A DNA stretch of 64,000 bases from Jaltomata sinuosa (Eukaryota > Streptophyta > Magnoliopsida > Solanales > Solanaceae), in contig QJPP01000807.1 of assembly GCA_003996215.1 (NCBI GenBank), positions 154,001-218,000 on the forward strand, written 5' to 3'. Both the position numbers and the translations under genes were made by a program. Below, one piece after another: positions 58,582-64,000 of the stretch. The stretch's first letter is position 1. Each line of letters starts with the position of its first letter. The notes beneath the pieces are model-generated. The model worked only from the letters and a program-made list of their open reading frames with translations. It was not told the origin of the DNA and did no database searches.

Positions 58582-59360
58582 CAGATCCTCTCAGAAGATC
58601 ATAATTCCAGATATTCTATTCATCCAGGTGCCACTAAGATGTACCGTGATCTATGGGAAGTCTATTGGTGGAACGACATGAAGAGAGACATCACAGATTT
58701 TGTGTCTAAGTGTCCCAACTGTCAGCAGGTTAAGGTAGAACATCATAAACCAGGAGGTGTGACTCAGGAGATACACCTCAAGAGATTAGCATTCCTACTT
58801 GGAAGTGAGAAGTGGTCAACATGGATTTCATTACGGGTTTACCTCGTACTCGCAGACAACATGACTCTGTTTGGGTGATAGTGGACAGGGTCACCAAGTC
58901 AGCTCACTTTTTGGCAGTCAAGACTACAGATTCAGTGGAGGATTATGCCAGACTCTACATGAGTGAGATAATCAGGCTGCATGGGGTTCCCTTGTCTATC
59001 ATCTCAGATAGAGGCTCTCAGTTTATATCTCATTTTTGGAGATCTCTCCAAAAAGGTCTTGGTACTCAGGTGAATCACAGTACATCATTTCATCCGCAGA
59101 TGGATGATCAGGCAGAGCGTACCATTCATACCTTAGAGGATATGTTGAGGGCTTGTGTGATCAATTTCAAAGGTAGTTGGGATGATCACCTACCTCTCAT
59201 AGAGTTCGCCTACAATAATAGTTATCACTCCAGTATTCAGATAACCCCATATGAGGCACTTTATGGGCGTAGATGCAGATCTCTCGTTGGTTGGTTTGAA
59301 GTAGGTGAAACAGCCTTGATTGGGCCAGACTCGGTTCATGAGGCTATGGAGAAGGTTTAG
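58582..59360 (+). pseudogene. Element E integrase
   Basis: The zinc-binding part (HNSRYSIHPGATKMYRDLWE, CPNCQQVKVEHHKPGG) is in one frame to 58878. The core (VNMDFITGLP, SIISDRGSQFISHFW, PQMDDQAERTIHTLEDML) is in another from 58812. The three DDE residues are visible across the core. A small indel near 58790 causes the shift. Confidence 0.88.
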
Positions 59361-59412
59361 CTCATCAGAAAGAGACTAAACAACTCAGAGTCATCAGAAG
59401 TCCTATGCAAAT

Positions 59413-59877
59413 GTGAGAAGAAGAGACTTAGAGTTTGAGATTGATGATTGGGTTTTCCTGAAAGTGTCACCCATGAAGAGAGTGATGAGATTCGACAAGA
59501 AAAGGAACCTCAGTCCCAGGTATGTAGGCCCTTACAGAATCCTAAAAAGGGTTGGTAAGGTGGCTTATAAGTTAGAGGTGCTAGCAGAATTAGCAGCGGT
59601 TCATCTAGTCTTTCACATTTCCTTGCCAAAGAAGTGTGTGGGTGATTCGGCATTGATAGTACCCTTAGAGAGTGTGGCTGTGAAGGATAGCCTCATCTAT
59701 GAGGAGGTTCTAGTTGAGATTCTTGACCGTCAGGTTCGTAGGTTGAGAAATAAGAACATCGCTTCAGTGAATATTTTGTGGAGGAATCAGTCCGTAGAGG
59801 GAGCTACAAGGGAAGCAGAAGCAGCCATGGTGGCTAAGTATCCTCACCTCTTCCCTTACGATTCAGTTCCAGCTTGA
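59413..59877 (+). pseudogene. Element E pol C-terminus, chromodomain-like module
   Basis: VSPMKRVMRFDKKRNLSPRY, VHLVFHISLPKKCVGD, VEILDRQVRRLRNKNI and NILWRNQSVEGATREAEAAM match the element C module. It is open for 154 codons and ends in a natural TGA. Confidence 0.82.
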
Positions 59878-60088
59878 GGTAATAGTTCCTCTCCAGTCTC
59901 TCAGTTTACTCTTGGGTAATCCAGTCTCAGTACTTTGTTCCATTAGTCTTCCTTGCATTTAAGCATATTTGCATGTTCATGGAACTCAATTCAGTTAGAT
60001 ATAAGTTTCTAGTACTCAGTGGTAGGGATTGTAGCTCCTTCCTTCAAAACTCAGCTTGTTTAGTCTTCATTCGAGGACGAATGATCCC

Positions 60089-60101
60089 AAGGGAGAGATA
60101 T
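60089..60101 (+). other. Polypurine tract of element E
   Basis: AAGGGAGAGATAT directly before the 3' LTR, preceded by the TCGAGGACGAATGATCC signature at 60071. Confidence 0.85.
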
Positions 60102-62311
60102 TGTAACACCCCAGAACTTCCAAGCCCAGACATAGCTCAGAAAACCAGAAGAAATAAAAAATTTCAACTGTCAGCAGGAGCACGAGTCACTTCCACGAGC
60201 CGTGGAATAGTCCACGAGTCGTGGACTGGACTCGTGGAACAAAGATCAGAGGACTGCTCCTCTGAAGTTAATTCCACGACTCAAGTCTATGGACCGTAGA
60301 AGTTTCCATGAACCATAGAACTTGTCAGTGGAATCCTTGTAGCAGATGCCCCCAGGAACCACGATTGGGTTCCATGACCCGTGGAAGTTTCTATTAATCG
60401 TGAACCCTATTTGTGGAACCTATTCTAGTAACCCATCCTTAAGCCCTCAGGAACCACGAGTAGATTCCATGACCCGGGGAAGCTTCCATGAGTGGTGAAC
60501 CCTACTCGTGGAACCATAGTTCAGAGAACCAAGAATCTCAGTTCAGGAACCACGAGTGGGTTCCACGACCCATGGAAGGTTCCACGAGTTGTGAACCCAA
60601 CTCGTAGGGTTCAATCCAGTAGCCCAACTTTAAGGACTAGGAGACCACGATTGAGTTCCACGATCCGTGGATCATTCCACGAGCCGTAGAACCAAGTCAT
60701 GATCCCTGAGTCACGATTTTCAACAATTTTCTAATTATTTTCCAGGGGCATTTTAGATATTTCCTACTTAATTTAATGCCTAGGCTACGTTGTTTTTACT
60801 ACTCTAAGCCTATTTTATTAGTCAAAAGATACCTAAAACCTTCATTTTCCTAAATTCATCGGACATAGGAAGAAAATAATCAAAAAAGGCGATAGTTTTC
60901 TCTCAAGAACAAACAGAGGTCTTCATCAAGTTCCGCCCCAAAAAAATCCAAGGATTTCTCCGTAGATTTCTTCACCAGGTATGTGGGATTTCACTAGTGG
61001 GTTCCTTTCACCCATTAGGTCCCTAGATTCCAGTCAACCTTCAGTTTTCTCCATGAATGTTTCAGACCTAGGGTTCCTAAATCTTAGGGAAGTATTGTAA
61101 TTCAATTCTTACAACTTTTATGGTATTGCTTATATGTTTCTTGGAGAATTAGTACAGTTTCATGAATAATGCTCAGAAACCCTAGCTTGTAGAAATTCCA
61201 GTATTTTCATGAATTTAGCTTGCTAGGCAGATCAGTTATATGCTTATGCTTCAGAAATTGAATGCCATATCCTTCAGCCTATGTATGTTGCATTCTCAGT
61301 CATTTATCAGTGTTTTGAGCTATCCTTTATTTCAGTACATTATTACTTACATTCAGTAGGAGTAGACTTAGTACCGAGTGGACGAGGGGATGAAGGCTTA
61401 GCTGTCAGCTTAGGCTAAGACCTTTAGAAGTAGTCCCCAAGTCCAAGAACTACGGCGCCATCGTAGGTTTAAAGAAGTCAGTTGTCAGACTAGGCTGCAC
61501 CTTCTTGTCCCTTGTGGACATCAGTAGTGGATCCACGTCAGACTTGTTCGTACTCTTGGAAAGGTATGAACACCCTTCCATCCAGGGTTACAGGTTGGCC
61601 CCATAGTTAGCTCAACTTGGGGTATGTCGGTTAGTAGTGTCTCCCACATTCAGATTCATGTGTATTGACCTTGTATCCAGTATTTATGTTCAGTATTCAG
61701 TTCAACATGTTATTTCATGATTTATACTTTGTCATTGCATTCAGTTCAGCTTACAGTTATGTTGCAGTATATCTATTTTCATGTTCAGTCCTATATTGTC
61801 CAGCTTTGTACATATCCTGGATGCTCAGTACATTCAAAGTACTGACGCATACTTTGTGCTACATCATTTTATGATGTAGGTTCTGGTACTCAGCATCCAG
61901 ACCACGCTTAGTTCGACCTCCGGTCCGTATTCAGCATCTCAGTTGGTGAGTCCTTAGTAGTTCGAGGACGATAAACATGCTTATATCTTCTGCATTTATT
62001 TACAGTTTCAGACTTATTAGAGTTAGCTGGGGGCATGTCCCAGCAACTCCTATTCAGTTAGAAGGCTTTCAGACATAGTCTAGATTCAGCAGTCGTTAGG
62101 GTGGTTTCCAGTCAACACTATGTTTTTATATACTTTTTATATTCAGATTCTTGGGTTCTTCCCACTTTCATATATTAAAATTGTTTTAGCTTTCGCACAG
62201 TGCATGTCTTAACCTAATTTTGTATAGATGTGCCATGCCATGGGTTAACTTAGGGTCACTTGTGACACTAAGCACCGTGTTGCATCCAGGGGGTAGCTTC
62301 GGGGCGTGACA
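60102..62311 (+). repeat. Element E 3' LTR (2210 bp)
   Basis: Collinear with the 5' LTR but about 97 bp longer, because the inverted-repeat cluster has an extra unit (about 60405-60500). Ends GGGGCGTGACA. Scattered substitutions separate the two LTRs. Confidence 0.92.
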
Positions 62312-63593
62312 TACCAGACGTGGTACCCGAGCCAACCGATAAGTATCCCATACCAGGCGTGGTACCTGAGCCAACCAATATGTTTCCCATACCAAGCATG
62401 GTACCCGAGCCAACCAAATGTTATACAAATCCCACAGTCAACCAACAATAAATGAAATCACACTTGTAAATCAACAAGCAATAAAACCAAGTTCATTTCA
62501 CATAACTGACATCCGGACAATTAGACATTCTTAATTCCATTCCCTAATCATGCAATGTACATACCATACGAAGCTACAGTTTCATGAACACATATTGCAT
62601 TTGGGAAAACAAGTAACCATCACCTACCTCTAATAGCCTGAAAACTCTACTTGACCTGAGCCTTCCCGATTTACAAAGCTTTCACTTGTTCCTGGTCTAA
62701 AAATGATTACACAATACTATAATCAGTCCAAATAACCTAATAATACCCGGATTATACACAAATCCTAATCCCTAAGCCAACCTATGATCATTCCACCTCC
62801 CCCCAGGGTTTTTCCACCATTAATTCACCTAAAACTACCATTTTTACAGATATATTAAGCATATAATGGTGTTTTAGACATAAAAGAACAATTATAATCA
62901 TAACCCAAGAATTCTACACCCTAGAATCCTCTTTTTCACCGGGTTCTACATTCTTAGGTCAACCCAAACTTTCCTCTAAGCCTGAAATTATAGTTTCTAA
63001 GGTCTAGGAATGGAAATACTGAAGTGGGGAGCAAAATCCTTACCTTTTTGATGGAGTTTGGTGGAAAATCAATGGAAATTGCCTCCCTTCGTCTATGCCC
63101 TTCCCTAAAATGTTCTTGAGAATTTTTGAATAGTGCTGACTGACTTTGACTTCCGCTATAGCAAGAATTTCTCTGCTATAGTGGTTGTCAATGTAGAGCG
63201 ATGTCAACCGCTATAGAGGTTTACATGGAACAGAATCTCAGAATTTCTCACAAATTTTCCCATTTTACAACACACTTCAAATTTTCCCATTTTACAACAC
63301 ACTGACATTCCGAACCAACCTTTTCACATCAACTTTGATACCGAGAGTTCTACTCACCCAAATTCACTTTTGAAAATTCCCTCGAACTCCTTAATGTCTT
63401 AGCTAACGGAAAAACTAGCTCAACATAAGATAATTTACCCAATCCTCACCCAATTATCCTAGACCATACCTTGCTCAGTATTCATCTGAGACTAGCCTAG
63501 CCCAAATTTTCCAACTCCTAAACTCGAAAGTTTTCTAACCCGAAACTTTGCACGAATGGTTTACCCATAATGACGGATCAAGTAGTTACAACA

Positions 63594-64000
63594 AATATGA
63601 ATTTACCCATCCATTGTCCCTGAATGATCAAACCCAAAAAGATGAGTTAAAAGAGAGAAAGTGTAGGACCCGAATCCTCAAACAAGTGAGGGTACTTGTC
63701 CCGCCTGTCCTTCTCAGTTTCCCAAGTAGCTTCCTCAATTGGACAATGCTTTCATTGAACCTTTAATGATCTAATTTCCTTTGTCCTTAATTTCCAGACA
63801 TCCCGATCTAGAATCACAACTGGCTCCTCTTCGTACTGAAGATCCTTGTCTAGAAAGATCGAATCCCACTTCATAATGTACTCCCCATCCCCATGGTATT
63901 GCTTTAGCATGAATACATGGAAGAATGGATAGAATCCAGATAAACTAGGTGGTAGTGCTAACTTGTAAGCCACTAACCCTACAATCTCGAGCATCTTGAA
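63594..64000 (-). pseudogene. C-terminal pol of element G, running off the right edge
   Basis: The minus frame 63994-63752 reads VGLVAYKLALPPSLSGFYPF, then FHVFMLKQYHGD and YEEEPVVILDRDVWKLRTKE. This is the integrase C-terminal block of gypsy elements, as in the segments at 22970 and 59540. The stop is followed by LTR G. The protein start lies outside the window. Confidence 0.8.

Larger units (their letters stand above)
52919..62311 (+). mobile_element. Element E: complete Ty3/gypsy (Tekay/Del-like) retrotransposon, degenerate
   Basis: Both LTRs, PBS, polypurine tract and all gag-pol domains are present in order over 9.4 kb. It is flanked by TATCA (52914-52918) and TACCA (62312-62316), a 5-bp target duplication with one change. 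It lies inside the tandem repeat of LTR G. Stops and frameshifts occur in gag, protease, RT and integrase, but RNase H and the C-terminus are nearly clean. It is the most complete element here. Confidence 0.93.
52048..63590 (-). repeat. LTR G (same family as F), 3' LTR of a minus-strand element, split by element E
   Basis: Two parts, 52048-52918 and 62312-63590. On the minus strand it starts TGTAACTACTTG at 63590, with CGTCATTATGGGTAAAC matching F, and ends GGGTCGTGATA at 52048. Pol C-terminal sequence lies directly beyond 63590, so this is the 3' LTR of an element whose body continues past the right edge. The left flank (AGGGC) is only a candidate target site because the partner is outside the window. 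Confidence 0.8.

Noticed and set aside
63548..63766. 72-codon plus frame at the LTR G border
   Set aside because: It crosses the LTR/pol junction antisense to the pol C-terminus.

Overview
The window is plant nuclear DNA, almost certainly from a Solanaceae species. Three things point there: a SolS-type tRNA-derived SINE, an RTE-clade LINE that ends in the (TTG)n tail shared with Solanaceae TS SINEs, and Ty3/gypsy LTRs of the kind that dominate nightshade heterochromatin. About 85-90% of the sequence is nested, mostly dead retrotransposon DNA. One ordinary host gene sits in the middle: a six-exon plastid FATTY ACID EXPORT 3-like gene (TMEM14 family, 31944-37176, + strand, 328 codons). I see no tRNA, rRNA or CRISPR.

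Left block (1-15784). Two copies of one minus-strand gypsy family (elements A and B) share about 4.9 kb. Each has a very long LTR with an internal ~1.3 kb duplication, a tRNA-iMet primer binding site and a shortened gag with two CCHC knuckles. Neither shows any recognisable pol, so the family looks non-autonomous. A fragment of a Tat/Ogre-like LTR (9561-10865) lies between them.

Element C (15785-23845, +) is a near-complete gag-pol gypsy element inserted in the LTR of B. All its domains can be traced, but they carry stops, frameshifts and two deletions at catalytic sites. Its 3' LTR is cut at 23845. Next come a head-to-head pair of A-family LTR ends (23846-27050), a fragment of a C-type LTR (27051-27725) and an RTE-type LINE (27726-31045).

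Gene island (31046-39350). This holds an A+T-rich flank, an Au-SINE fragment, the FAX3-like gene with two Stowaway-like MITEs, a SINE and a small inverted repeat in its introns, a possible convergent coding remnant and a degenerate foldback element.

Right block (39351-64000). It starts with an unidentified decayed coding region (40200-42500) and a gypsy pol fragment (42540-43881). A Tat/Ogre-like 3' LTR on the minus strand (43882-50615) follows, split by a solo LTR with a perfect 5-bp target duplication (46660-48828). The adjoining 3' UTR holds a ~16-copy 34-bp minisatellite. Last is a minus-strand 3' LTR (52048-63590) plus the pol C-terminus of an element running off the right edge. A complete gypsy element E (52919-62311) is nested inside that LTR.

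The pattern I find most interesting cuts across families. The upstream half of the LTRs of at least four sequence-unrelated families (A/B/D, C, E, F/G) carries a cluster of short inverted repeats in otherwise plain sequence. In C and E these have the same geometry: arms of 7-9 bp around a 3-bp centre.
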